A DNA stretch of 64,000 nucleotides. It comes from Sphagnum compactum. Its lineage: Eukaryota; Bryophyta; Sphagnopsida; Sphagnales. The position numbers and the translations under genes are program-made. A model generated the notes under the pieces. That model saw nothing but the letters and a program-made list of their open reading frames with translations, made no database searches and had not been told where the DNA came from. This document shows, piece after piece, positions 52,320-64,000 of the stretch; position 1 is the stretch's first letter, and the number at the start of each line of letters is the position of its first letter. Location of the stretch: contig OZ234495.1 of the NCBI GenBank assembly GCA_965153455.1, positions 3,906,001 through 3,970,000 on the forward strand, given 5' to 3'.

Positions 52320-53260
52320 GGTGAGGTGAGTACTTGGTGTGGAGTAACAACAACACAAGGCAAAGAGGGATGAACAACAATGTAAGGCAAGGAGCAAGCA
52401 ACAACAACACAAGGATGGGTGACGTGAATACTTGGTGTGGAGTAGTAGCAACATGAGACGAAAAACGAGCAAATCAACAAGGCAAAGAACAAGTAGATCA
52501 ACAAGGCAAGGAATGAACAAATCAACAAGGCAAAGAATAAATAGCAACAACACAAGGGAGGGTGAGGTGAGTACCTGGTGTGGAGTAGTGGCAATGTAAG
52601 GCAAGGAACAAACATTAACAACACAAGGTGAGGAATGAATAGTAGCAACGTAAGGTGAAAAACAAGCAAAACAACACAAGGTGAGTAGCGAGCAGCAATG
52701 CAAGGGGAGGAATGAGTAGCAGTAATACAAGGTGAGTAGTGAGCACCAACAATGCAAGGTGAATAGCAAGCAACAACAACACAAGGCAAATAATAAATAA
52801 TAACAACGCAACACGAGTAATGAACAACAAAATGCAAATCAACCAATAAACAACACTAATGCAAAGCGAACAGTGAGCAATAATAATGCAAGGTTAGGAA
52901 TGAGTAATGAGCAACATCAATGCAAGGTGAAAAGCGAGTAGCAATAACGCAAGGCAGTCAATGAGTAACAACAATGCAAGCTGCGAAACGAATAGTAGCA
53001 ACACAAGGTGAACAACTAACAACAACAACATGAGAAGTGAACAACAACAATGCAAGGCGAGGAGTGACATAAGGCGAAGAACAATCAATAGCAATGTAAA
53101 GTGAGGAACAAACAACAATGCAAAGCGAGGGACAATGCAAAGTGAATAATGACGCAAGGTGAAGAATAATGTAAGGCAAAAAACAAGTAGCAACAACACA
53201 AGGCAAAGAGCAAGTAGTAGCAACACAAGGTGAGGAACAAGCATAAAACACAAAACAAAA
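52320..53260. repeat. 27-bp minisatellite, about 30 or more diverged copies
   Basis: The unit is like AACACAAGGCAAAGAGCAAG followed by TAGCAAC. Neighbouring copies near 52730-52810 are exactly 27 bp apart. Minus-strand frames stay open for up to 184 codons because the period is a multiple of three and the unit lacks stops. The predicted peptides are monotonous (L, V, C, S, Y) and are not considered real proteins. Confidence 0.9.
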
Positions 53261-53299
53261 GATAAGAAACAAAGCAAATGCAAAAAAATAAAAACAAAC

Positions 53300-54950
53300 A
53301 CAATTGAACGAGGCTAGAAAGCTTGTGGGTTTTAAACTTTTGTGGTCTCCCTTGGCAAAGGTGCTACCCTAAACTTTAAACCTAATTGTTGCTCCCTCCT
53401 AGACCCTGAAAATTAGTTTTGGATTTTCATGTGAAAACCCATCTGATTTATATATAAAAAATTGGTTTTTAGCTCGATTTTCACCCAAAATGAGAACAAT
53501 TGGTTCTTAATTTGAGAACCGAACTTAGAATTGGTTTGAGAACCGGTCACCCAGTGAGAACCACCCAACACTAGTTTAGGCCCATTTTAGATGGGGTTCA
53601 AGGTCCAAATTCGTAAGTACCAATTTGGACTCAATTGAAGCAAAATTGAATCCTTGAGTTGGACTTTGCATTGAACCCTAGTTTGCATCTTGGTTCTCCA
53701 AATCATGAACCCTTTGTTTGAGGTCTTTTGAATTCTAAACCAATTGATTTTGCTTCCTAAATGGTGCCATGTAAATTTAGCTTCAATTTGCCATTTTGTA
53801 GTCTTCGACCCTCATTTAAAGGCTAGGTGCCCAATTTATAGCACTCAACCAATAGGATTGTTCTATTTCATTGGACATTAGACCTTGTACCTTCATCTAA
53901 AGTGGCCCTTAAATTTTGAAGCTATAGGTGCATGAACGTTGAGCTAGCAATCCTTCCCGTTGAGAGGGGGCAAGCTAGTGATAAACCTAATTATTAAGGA
54001 TTCAAATATAGTCATTTGGCAATGGATAATGGACATTATTAGTTTTGCATGACAAGATTTTCCATCTCTCAAGTAAAATGGTGATTATCATTGTCAATTG
54101 TCAATGGGTTTTTAAGTTAGTTTTCAATATATGATTCTAGTTGAGGATAAATCTTTGCAACAATTTTAGTTGACACAAGAAGATTGTTTATTATGGATCA
54201 ATTTCCAAGTGATTACCATAGGTTTACTTAAATGTAGATTTTATTGATGACTATGAACATAAACTTTTGAATACTTTGACACCTAAATGTACACCATTAA
54301 TTCAAGCTCGATTGTTTTAAAAAGAAAGGGTTGTAACTCACCTTATTATTGTCATGTGTTCTATAACCCGTAAGCTCAATGTTTTTGTATGATAGATTAC
54401 TAGTTCAAGTGCAAAGGTTCAATTTTATTTTATTTTTCAATTTTGTGATATTGTCACATTGGTGATCAAATCCACAAGGAGATTTAGTCACATTTGGCTA
54501 TATACTAGCTGTGAAAGTAAATTTTTTTAAAAATCCTTTTATATCTTGGCTACTTGCTTCAGAAATGTGTAGAAACATGACAAATTTTTAGGATTAAAAA
54601 CAAATTTGACAAATCATTTTGAAAAACAATTGTCACCTAAAAACACACTCAAGGGTACATTCGGGTCAAAATGTGAGACCAAATGAGAATTACGATATTC
54701 CGAAGTTCTGTAATTTTGTCCCCTAAAGGCAGATTCCAAAATGGATTAGTCCTGTCATTTCTAAAGGGAGGTGGGCCATTTTTGTTTTGGAATGACTAGG
54801 ACATGCAAGTATGTGGTAGCTAGTGATTGGAGGAGAGCCGTTGGATTTGATCCCATTTGTTCATCTGATCCTTCAAAAAGCAACAACTCAGATTCCTGGA
54901 CCATCATCCATATGTGTCAGCCATTGGATTTAATATAGTAAAAAAAAGGC
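53300..54950. other. Intergenic DNA, no gene seen
   Basis: No conserved frame. It is AT-rich with short words recurring around 53470-53580 (GAGAACC, TTGGTTCT). Confidence 0.5.
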
Positions 54951-54955
54951 ATTGA

Positions 54956-55130
54956 CACGTGTCACGAATCTGGACAAAACAGCTGTTTGTTGGGAGTCTC
55001 CCACGTGGTAATTGCCCCTATAGTCCTACATCAACACGTGTCACACATCTGAACCCCCTTCATTGACAAGTGTACTTTGGATGAAGTACATCCATCATCA
55101 TCAGCATCATCATCATCAAATACTATAAAA
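54956..55130 (+). promoter_or_regulatory. G-box cluster and TATA box of the OSCA-like gene
   Basis: CACGTG occurs at 54956, 55002 and 55035, two within ACACGTGTCAC and one as CCACGTGG. A TATAAAA lies at 55124-55130, so transcription probably starts near 55155-55165. The spacing (G-boxes 85-170 bp before TATA) is that of a working plant promoter. The 5' leader would be about 970 nt, possibly with an intron. Confidence 0.65.
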
Positions 55131-55420
55131 ATGGGGTTTGGAGTTTGGACCTGCTTTGTTTGCACACCTGCCTTGATTTCTTGGCGAATTCAGCCAAAAT
55201 TTGACCTTATTTTAGCCAAAATTAGATTTCCAATAATTCTAAGGATTTTCCATTGAAGAAATTGCCCAAAAATTGCCAGATTAAAAAAAAATTCGCCAGT
55301 TTTGCTTTTTTCCTCCAATTTTTCAGTTGTTTTTACCCTTGTTCTTCCCAATGTGTTTTTATCAGGTTCCCCAAGTGCTCAACTTTCCCCCTTGAAAAGG
55401 TAGGGGCCATAGAGAGGAGC

Positions 55421-55440
55421 ACCCTAAACCCTAAACCCTA
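55421..55440. promoter_or_regulatory. Telo-box-like motif in the OSCA-like leader
   Basis: ACCCTAAACCCTAAACCCTA holds nearly three plant telomere units and lies about 290 bp downstream of the TATA box, in the predicted 5' leader. Confidence 0.5.
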
Positions 55441-56026
55441 TTCTCCCCAAAAAAAAGCTTTTGGGGTGACATTTGATGAGTCTTTTACGAAGAAAAACAA
55501 GATTTTTCTTTTGCCAAAATTTGGAACAAATCATACCCCTATATTGTCCCAAAATTCACCCTTATTGCCATTATTCTATAATTACATAATTATAGAATTA
55601 TTGACATTGTTTTGTGAAGAATCTTGTGTAGGTTTTGTGGTTTGTTCTCAAGAGCTTGACTTTGTGGGGAGAAACTTGTGTCGTTTGTGGTTGTCTTGCA
55701 CACTTTGTTTCTCTTGTTGTTGTTGTTTGTTTGTTTTTTTGGTTTTTGGTTATTGGGTTTTTTTCCTTTCTGTTGCTTATGTCTTTTTTTTTCTTTGATA
55801 GTGGGTTTTTTTGCCCTTCTTCTGGTTGAGCTGCAAGCTCACTCACCAACTCCTTCTCCATCCATCAATCATGTCTGTATCTTAGAAGAAGATCTGAGGA
55901 TTTTGGTTTCCTCGAAGAAAAAAAACCTAGTGCCAAGAGTGTTGGGGAAAGTTCATCATTCTGGGTTTTGTTGTGGACAGTGGTGGAGTGTGTTTCTTTC
56001 TCTTTTGGATTGTTTGGGGTGTGGGG

Positions 56027-56067
56027 GAGAGAGAGAGAGAGGGAGAGAGAGAGAGAGAGAGAGAGAG
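56027..56067. repeat. (GA)n microsatellite in the OSCA-like 5' leader
   Basis: About 40 bp of GA repeat with one GGGA interruption, some 60 bp before the start codon. GA/CT leaders are common in plant genes. Confidence 0.95.
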
Positions 56068-56129
56068 GATTGGGTTTCTTGCCCAACCCACTGAGAAGAA
56101 GAATTGAACCTCTGGCAAGCTTTTGAGCT

Positions 56130-59100
56130 ATGGAGATAGCTGATTTGGCCACTTCTGCAGGCATCAATCTAGCGTTAGCAGTGCTGTTTTTTGTCCTCTA
56201 CTCAGTGTTCAGGAAGCAGCCAGGGAATGCTGGAGTTTACTTCACAAGACATATGCTGAGAGAGAAAGAAAAGGAGGTGAAGAAGCAACCCTTTTCTTTT
56301 GAAGCTCTGGTACCCTCAGCTGGATGGGTGAAGAAATCTTGGGATCCTACTGAGGATGACATTCTGCACTCTTCAGGCTTGGATGCTGTTGTTTTTCTCA
56401 GAATCTTCATCTTTGGGTCAGTCTCTTTTTCTACCCTAAAAATTCTGAAACCCACCCCCCCCCAACCAAATCCTCATCTTTGGGTCAGTCTGTTTTTCTA
56501 CCCAAAATTTCTGAAACCCCCCCAATCCTCAAATCTCAATCCACACTTTTGTAGCTAGTATCAAATTCCACCACAATCTGTAGTGTGAAATTCTACAATC
56601 TGTAATTGTGAAATTTTACAGTCTCATCTTTGTAACCCATGGCAGACAGAATGCCATCAAATGTCCATTCCTTTTGTTGCAGTGTGGCTGTCCGATCACA
56701 AAAGGGTAATAAGGAAATTTTGCATATGCAGTGATGGGAAAAGGAAGCATTCCTGGGAGCATCTTCTTCTCTTGACTTTTTTTTTGAGGGTGGTTGTTGG
56801 TGGTGTGGGTGGTGTGCGGGTTTTTGAAAATAAAATAAAATACAGGCTGCGGTTTTTTTCGATTTGTGTTCTTGTTGGGTTTGGTGTGTTGACGCCACTG
56901 AACTTCACTGACAACTACTTGTCCCAAAACCCTGATGAGAAGTATGGGACACTCGAGAAACTCACCATTCTCAACATCTCTTTCGGCTCCAAACGGTACA
57001 CAGAGCTTTTGCCCTATTTGCTAATCTTCTCACAGCAGCAAACCTCTCTGAACTGGCAATTTTTCAAACTAGTGTAGAAAAATGCTTGCTTTTGGAAGAA
57101 GAGAGTGCAGTTTTCTTTTTTTCTGAATCCATATTTTTTTTCCAGGAATTGTGTTGATGTTGAATAATTTTGTTGGAGATTGGCATCACTTTGTGACCTA
57201 AGATTTTTCTGGATGATCTAAGTATGATGATGATCACCCATGGCCATCAATTGAATTGTGGGCACCAATTCTTCATGCGGGTGTTGTCAACAGGCTATGG
57301 GTTCACTTTGGAGTTCTTTATTTCATCTCAATCAGTGCATATGTCCTCCTGTATGTGGTGCGTGACTCCTGCTCTTCTGGTGTGGGTGTTGGTTTTTTGG
57401 GTCTTTGGAAAATGTCATCCTTGTACAGCAGCAACATTCTGTATATATACTCTGGAAACCATAAGAAAAAATACCTCACATTTTTCATAAATTACTAGAA
57501 GCAGTTGGGAGCAGCAGCTGTTGTAACAACAACAACCCATCATTTGGATCGCGGCTTTCTGGCACCTAGTGCATGCAGATCAAAACATTGTGATTTAAAT
57601 TTAATTATGATTTTTACATCAATCCTTGTACTCCCTCTTAAGAAGATTTGATGTCCCCATAACACATTGTGCATGTGTCATCTGCAGGAGTACAAGCACA
57701 TAACAAACATGAGGCAGGAGTATTTGAGTTCAGTGATGCCACAACCAGATCAATTCTCAGTCCTTGTTCGCTCTGTTCCACCTCCTGAGAGTGAGGATCA
57801 GAGCTATAGTGATAATGTGGATTACTTTTTCCGACAGTTTCATCCTATGCAATACCTTTCACACCAAATGGTTTACCACTCCAGCCTGATTCAAAGCTTG
57901 CGGGTGGGTACCCTTACTTTGGCCCATTTCCATTCAGCAAGAATGAAATTCAAGGGTTTTTTTCCCTCACTTTTGGAACATTTAGGGTTTCTAATGGGTT
58001 GGGTGAGTACCCCTAGTACTCTGCTCTTTTCCATTCAGTAACATGCAATTCAGGAGTTTTACTCACTTTTGTAAACCCCTCAACATTTTGGGTTTCTATG
58101 GGTTGGGTGGGTATCCCTAGTACTCTGGTCCTTGTCCATTCAGTAAAAATTCAATTCAGGAGTTTTTACTCAATTTTGTAAACCCCTCAACAGTTAGGGT
58201 TTTTTTACCACAGGTTTTCCTTAAGCTGAATATTGCCTTGTTCTCTTCTTGTTTTCAAATGAGTTTTTTTTGGGTTGTATTTTACTCATCTGTTTACTAT
58301 TAAGTTCACAGCTGACAAACTTTGTCTTTTGTTGGTGGGGGGGATTGATGGGGGTTGGATTTCCAGAAAGAAATGGACAGTTTGAAGCTTAAAATTTTGT
58401 CTCTGAAGCAGAAGGCTGCAAGCCAAAGACGCCCGTGTCGGGCTGGGTTTTGTGGGTTATATGGACCACTTGTGGATCCTGTTGAATTACACACCCAGAA
58501 GATGGAGGATGTCTATCACCAAATCCGAGAACTTCAGACTTCTTTTCGGAACAAACAATCAGTATATTTCAATCATGCATGTTTTGCTCAAATGCTTGTT
58601 GCATGGTTTTAGGGCATGCTAAGCCATTGCAGGAACGATTCACACAGAGTGAAGAGAAATGGAGAAAAGTTTTTCAAAACATATACCCTTAATGGATGGA
58701 TCCTGATAAAATCAAACCCCATGAACGAACTTTGAATCCTGAATCCCAAAAAATAATATTTAGTATCTGTTGTTGCAGGAGGTGCCAACAGCGTTTGTGA
58801 CATTCAAAACTCGGTGGGAGGCTGCAACCACAGCTCAGACACAGCAGTCATCCAACCCTATGATATGGGCAACTGAGTGGGCACCTGAGCCCAGGGATGT
58901 GGACTGGAGTAACTTAGAAATTCCTTACAGCCAACTCTTCTTCCGACTCATCTTGGCGGGTGTTCTGGCAGCCCTCATCACCATCTTTTACATTCCCTTG
59001 ACGGGTTCTGCTGTTGCACTTGCCAATCTTGACAGCCTGAAACGATACCTTCCCAATGTCATTGTTGATGCTCTCCTGAAGATGTGCGTTTCCTCAACCC

Positions 59101-60671
59101 TGGTAGGGTATAAGGAGACTTTGTGATGGAAAATCTGGATGAGGAGATTCCGGCAGTTCCAGGGGGAATTATTATTAGAACACACTGATTTTGATGTTGG
59201 GTTTTGCAGCCCAGGATTGAAGTCTGTGATCCAAGGGTACCTTCCTGCTCTAGTGCTTTCAGCGATTCTATATTTTGTTCCATATTTTATGCTGTATTTG
59301 TCACAGCTTGAAGGTTATGCATCTGTTAGCCATCAGGAGCGCAAGGCAGCTGGGAAATTCTTCAATCTTTTGGCTGGAAATGTGTTTCTTGTGACTGTGT
59401 TGGGAGGTTCATTGGTCTCAGTTATCGAAACCTTTGCAGATGAGCCCAAATTGATTCCAAGGCGGTTAGCTGAAGCCATACCCAGCCAAGTAAGAAAACA
59501 ATAAATGTCTATGAAACAAAAAGTGCAAAATAAAAAATGCAAAAGTCTCTTCTGTCTTTTGTCACGCTTTCTCTCTTAAGTTCACATACATGTTTGGATA
59601 AAAGAGAATGGCAAGTCTCCTTGCACATGTATGCATTTAGGTATGGTGTGTATGACGGTCCTGTGTGACACACTGTGACTGCAGGCAGAGTTCTTCATAA
59701 CATATGTGTTGACAAGCTGGACAGGCTTTCCGTTGGAAATATTGCAAACAGGCACACTTGTATTCAACTTCCTGAAACGTCACACTGTTGAACGGAAGCA
59801 ACAACCTCTTCTGGACACTGTTCAGTCACTACCATACTACCGAACAATCCCATCAATCCTTTTTTTCATATTGTTGGGATTGGTGTATTCCATTGTCAAC
59901 CCTCTTTTACTCCCGTTTCTTCTTATTTACTTCATATTGGGCTACATTGTTTTCCGTAACCAGGTATTTGACAAAAGAATGCTCTCCTTTCACTCTTTTG
60001 TCTCTGGCATCAATCAGCAGCTGTCATGATTTTTTATAGCTTTTAATTTGTGACTCATTTTTCATTGTGCTTTTCCTAAATCTTATTTGTTCAGGTGCTA
60101 TTTGTTTATGAACCAGCGTATGAAACGGGAGGGCAGTTCTGGCCAGAAGTTCACACCCGCATTGTCTCTTGCCTAATCTTTACGCAAGTGTTATTCATTG
60201 GGTTATTTTCGTTGAAAGGGTTGAGTCGAGCTTCTTTAGCGTGCATTCCATTGCCAATTTTGACACTCCTTTTTCATGCCCATTGCCGGCAACGATTTCA
60301 ACCCACATTTAAAAACTTCAATCTGGAGGTAGATAGGGTTTACCTACAAACCTGAACCCTAATCCCTAAACCTGGTTTTCTTTCCTTGCTTCAAAGGCTA
60401 GTCCATGACTTTGGATGGCAATGAGTTTGCAGAAATACCTTTTGAACTAGTGCAATCCTATGTGGGCTTTTTGGGGCCGGGGGTGCAGAGCACGATGAAG
60501 AAGGATATGGAAGACGAGGCTTCTGGACGAAAGGAGGAAGTGCTAAATGAAATTCAAACAGCATATTTACACCCAGCTCTACACGACGTCACTTTGGATG
60601 TTGAGCATAACTCCAATACTGAGCGCCTCCTTCCTGCATCCTCAGCCTTTGATGATACTCCACCTGTCTAA
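56130..60671 (+). CDS. OSCA: OSCA/CSC1-like calcium-permeable osmosensitive channel
   Basis: Ten exons join in frame: 56130-56416, 56846-56995, 57294-57357, 57688-57903, 58367-58561, 58779-59083, 59210-59489, 59685-59963, 60095-60328 and 60402-60671, giving 759 residues, normal for the family. The N-terminal membrane region starts MEIADLATSAGINLALAVLF, with RKQPGNAGVY and LVPSAGWVKKSWDPTEDDIL. The cytosolic domain (about residues 165-340) has QFSVLVRSVP, AFVTFKTRWEAA, AQTQQSSNP and WAPEPRDVDWSNL. The conserved channel-core segments follow (about 345-625), including IPGLKSVIQGYLPALVLS, SWTGFPLEILQTG and VYEPAYETGGQFWP. The family forms mechano- and osmosensitive cation channels in plant membranes; this copy looks closest to OSCA2/HYP1-type proteins. 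Introns 1 and 4 contain tandem copies of their own 5' splice sites. Confidence 0.92.
56408..56540 (+). repeat. Tandem duplication copying the intron 1 donor site
   Basis: CATCTTTGGGTCAGTCT-TTT followed by TTCTACCC occurs at 56408 and again 67 bp later at 56475. The first copy holds the exon 1 end and donor (GG|GTCAGT). Use of the second donor would add 67 nt and shift frame. Confidence 0.8.
57895..58205 (+). repeat. Triplicated unit of about 100 bp copying the intron 4 donor site
   Basis: Each unit carries GGGTGRGTAYCC, CCATTCAG-AA, TTCAAGGGTTTT or TTCAGGAGTTTT, and CTCA-TTTTG. Donor-like sites are at 57904 (GTGGGT), 58003 (GTGAGT) and 58107 (GTGGGT). The frame stays open from exon 4 to 58038. 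Confidence 0.85.
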
Positions 60672-62420
60672 GTCTGCAACTCCTATGCCCCAGCCCTTAT
60701 GGTCACCTTCTCACTTGGGTATGTGTATGTTATCCATGACCAAGTCTTTAAATCCACTTCCTAGTTTCCCATTCAAAGCTTTTTGTTGAGAGCTTACACA
60801 GGCTTGCTTTCAGGTTAGATTCAGATTGAGCCTTCACATTGTTATCTTCGTTTCTTAGCAAAACCCAAATCAATGTTGTTTCTCTGATTTCCTTCACATG
60901 GGTGTTGTATCGAGACAAAAGTTTAGACTCTCCCATCTGGGTGCTGTCCAAAATAATGTATCCCAATTCACTATTTGGATAAATTGTTTCTAAATTGTAA
61001 CTTGCTGAGAAGTGTGAACATATGCATTATTTCGGGACCTGCCTCCAGATTGAGCTACATTGCGGACTCATCATCATCCAACAAGCATGGCGGTTCTCTG
61101 TCTCAGTTTTTCAGCAAGTTAACACATAGTAGCAGTGTGAAGGTAAAGGTTCAACACTAAGGTTCTGCATCAAGTAAATGACTCTTTTAAAGTGTAGGGT
61201 ACAAAAGGATGCTGCTGTATATTAGAAATTTGGATTTCAGAAAGTAAAAACTGCATGTTTCTTATTGTGGGTCTTCATCACAAAAGTGTGATTTGAAGCA
61301 TTTGGTTTTGTCCGTAATCGCAAAATAGATTGAACAAAATTGTGTTTCAATCTGTAAATGCTTAGTGGGTCACTGAAATTCCTGTGTAAACTGTCAGTGT
61401 AACTGTGTATTCGGAAGCAGTTATTACTTCCCTATTTTGTTTGAGAATGGAAAAATTGTACCATGTTGTATATTACGTAATTGAAGGTTGCAAACAGCTC
61501 TGCTTGTCTGCTGACTCTTGGATGGCAAATTAGTGGGTCTGGAAAAAGTCTGTCTCAATAGATTCTTGGGTTACTACTACTTGGAAACTATGGCAATGGA
61601 ATTTTTGCAGGTCTTCAAAGTCATTCATAAATTGCAAGTAACCAAATTGGGAAAGAATGAGGAACTAGAACTGTTGGTCTTGCAATTTGACAGCTCAGTG
61701 TGTCAATGATATTGATGTTGTCTGAGTTCTAGTCTATAAGCTGTTTTTTAGAGTATTTCTGGAGGGAAAGTCCAAATTGGAATGTCTAGCCAACTTGAGG
61801 GCCACAAAAAGTACTGTTGAGCTTTGCAACAGAAGTGTGTGTGGGCAATGGTTTCACTACCCTATTGGTATGGAGGGAGGGTCTACAAAATATCCTTCCA
61901 TTTGGTCAACGACATTGTTCAAACATGGTCCAATGGATAGATAAGAGAATCTCCCCTAGCACATTGCATAACATGTTTTGGATGAAGATAACTAAAAATT
62001 TGCTCAGTAGGCTCAAATTAGGTTGGCAGAGGTTGGGGGTTGTGCGCTCAAGCCTATGATGTTCTGCGAGAAGGCTAGTCACCTTAAATTCTATGATCAG
62101 CCCTTTCTTAAACATGTCTCTATGGAACTTATTTATTCTTTCTCAAGCCCCAGGGATGAACTTAGGACTATAAAGTGTTAGAACTTAATATAATAAATCA
62201 CATGGACTAATCAATATATTTCACCGATCAAGAGTAGGTGTTGCACAGTGCTGTGGCTCATGCCAGCCTCAACATATTGAGCAAAAATGTTGAGCCACAT
62301 TCATTTTACTGAGCATGTGGAGCAAATTTTTATTGATCTTCTTCATTCAAAACATGTTGTGCAATGTGTTGATGGAGATGCTCTTACAGCACAAATCCCC
62401 CCAAACTTGCTATGTGAGCC
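60672..62420. other. OSCA-like 3' flank and intergenic DNA
   Basis: The first several hundred bases are probably 3' UTR. No family-like frame is seen on either strand. Confidence 0.5.
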
Positions 62421-62424
62421 TCCA

Positions 62425-62535
62425 CCAGAGTCTACCAAATCTAAAATAGGGTGCAAGTTATTTCCTCATCCATACACTCAACCTAAGTCTACCAAGTCCA
62501 GAATAGGATGTAAGTTATTTCCACATCCTCACCCT
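62425..62535. repeat. Tandem duplication of about 57 bp
   Basis: GTCTACCAAATCTAAAATAG then GGTGCAAGTTATTTCC is repeated as GTCTACCAAGTCCAGAATAG then GATGTAAGTTATTTCC. Confidence 0.8.
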
Positions 62536-64000
62536 GGATAGTGTGAAGTGAGGCTCAATGAAATGGTTTCAACTTAAAAGTTGATTTCAACATATGGAGA
62601 GATTGACCTAAACCCTTTTAACTAATGTTTATGTTTTGATTAGTTTGATTAAAATTTATTTCTAATTTAATTACACATTTGATTGTTGAATGACCATTCC
62701 AATCAATCGAAATGTGAGATTTGTCTATTCCTTGATGCAATCCCTTTTAAACATTAGGTCATGTTTTGATTCAAGTTAGCTACAAATTATTTTGTGCACC
62801 TATTGTAATATCTAAATGCCACTTGCAAGTTGCACTTGTGAAAAATATGTTGTTTGAAATATAAACGATAAATGATTTTTGAAAGGGTTGAGTCAAAGGA
62901 ATTTATAACATTCAAAGCAACATTGCAAGTTACCACCCAAATGATCATCTATTCAAATAACCTGAAAGGGGCACACATCTTTGTATAATGGGCATTGGCC
63001 AAAACCAATATAACTGAAATTCTATTTAGAAAAAGCTATATGTATTGAAATACTCTTCAATTGAAATGACAGCATTACGCTATTGAATGGGTATAATTGG
63101 TTTTTATTAGAAAAATTAGAAGATGTTTCCTCAAATTTGATGCTTATGTTATCAAGAAGAATGCCCATTTTATCAAATAAAAATTTTGGATGAGCATTTT
63201 CATGCACAAATTTTGATTCAATTTTTCATTGCGATTTGGAACACATGGACATAGAAATGTGTCAAAATGGTGTTTAGAGTAAAGCTTAAAATAATACTTA
63301 TAACAACATAGCAAAAACTTCTAGCTTTACTCTATATTCAACATATCATGTGCAAACAAAGGGTTTTGTTTATCATACACATTTATGAATTAGTTGTTAA
63401 TTGGACCCTATTGGCATGTAAAATTTGAATGACTCTTAAAATTGGTCCTATTGATTCTTTCCATATTTGTTTTGTCACCCTTTTAAAACTATGCACTACA
63501 CTTAGTGTCAAATGGAGAAATGTAGATGAGTCCATTGAATTTCAAACTGAAAACAAAAAAGTTGGTCTGAGTTCATGTGGGCATGTAAATGGTTTAGGAC
63601 TTACACTCCGTGTAAGTGTTTAATATTCATTTATATTCATGTAAATGTAGAATTTGAGATGTGTGAGTACACAACCATGTAAATTTATTTTATGCCATGT
63701 TAAAACAATGTAAGTGTAAAAATGAATACACTTGTATGGTTTAAAGTGCACGTGTAAAATAATGTAGGTGTTAAAAAATGTCAAAAATTATGAATTTTAC
63801 TTGGGGACGGGGAAGGATTTCATAATGTTTTTTTGTGATAGGCTAATCAAATGACCCATTGCAAAATAAAAACCATGAAAACATGCACTCACAATAATTA
63901 ATTAATATGGATTTGCAAGAAAAAAATATGATCATTAAAAAGAATAGATAATATATTCACTTACAGTTACATATCCCAAAACATTTACACAAGATTGTGT
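62536..64000. other. AT-rich intergenic DNA, nothing recognised
   Basis: No conserved frame, RNA gene or repeat border was seen up to the window end. Confidence 0.5.

Noticed and set aside
52292-53301. Long minus-strand frames (184, 171, 135 codons) that look like hydrophobic proteins
   Set aside because: They lie on a 27-bp minisatellite, run in several frames at once, and have monotonous composition.
56661-57077. Whole frame 56661-57077 as an OSCA exon
   Set aside because: Only 56846-56995 matches the family (LRFFSICVLVGFG...GSKR) with correct splice phases; the rest is intron readthrough.

Overview
The window reads as nuclear DNA of a streptophyte plant. It holds intron-rich genes with GT-AG introns, plant gene families (cytokinin dehydrogenase, plant-type E2F, ERD7/senescence-domain protein, OSCA/CSC1 channel), TTTAGGG-type telomere-like motifs, and AT-rich intergenic DNA full of decayed Ty3/gypsy, CACTA, hAT and MITE-like elements. 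The dual-domain GT2-like glycosyltransferase and the general style of the transposons suggest a seed-free plant (bryophyte, lycophyte or fern), but I cannot name the lineage. No rRNA, tRNA or CRISPR array was recognised.

Layout. 1-2181 (+) is the 3' part of a membrane-anchored glycosyltransferase with two GT-A-like domains. 2.2-6 kb holds a terminal-inverted-repeat element and a 51-bp minisatellite. 6.0-7.5 kb is a decayed coiled-coil coding sequence with an internal duplication. 7973-10614 (-) is a cytokinin dehydrogenase (CKX) gene that carries a one-base frameshift and an in-frame stop. 10.8-15.3 kb is gene-free apart from MITE-like and inverted-repeat DNA. 15943-19316 (-) is a complete E2F transcription factor with a GC-richer leader. 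21.2-22.2 kb holds a dispersed repeat that recurs at 37 kb. 23.9-27.1 kb is a decayed antisense Ty3/gypsy element, interrupted by a 3.6-kb CACTA-type element (27146-30722, 3-bp target duplication).

32476-36765 (+) is a tandem rhodanese-domain protein. 39990-44561 (-) is an ERD7-like senescence-domain protein with G-boxes upstream. 48.3-52.0 kb is a hAT transposase gene (-) split by a second CACTA-type element (49660-51350, target duplication TTA). 52.3-53.3 kb is a 27-bp minisatellite. 54956-55130 is a G-box/TATA promoter leading to an OSCA/CSC1-like channel gene at 56130-60671 (+). The last 3.3 kb shows no gene.

The genes are independent plant loci, not an operon. ERD7-like and OSCA both belong to dehydration/osmotic-response families and both have CACGTG clusters upstream, so shared stress regulation is plausible but inferred. 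The most notable observations are two CACTA insertions whose boundaries and hosts can be read from sequence, the doubly broken CKX gene, and tandem duplications in the OSCA gene that copy its 5' splice sites, one of which would add 33 in-frame residues. I did not see a wholly new molecular system.
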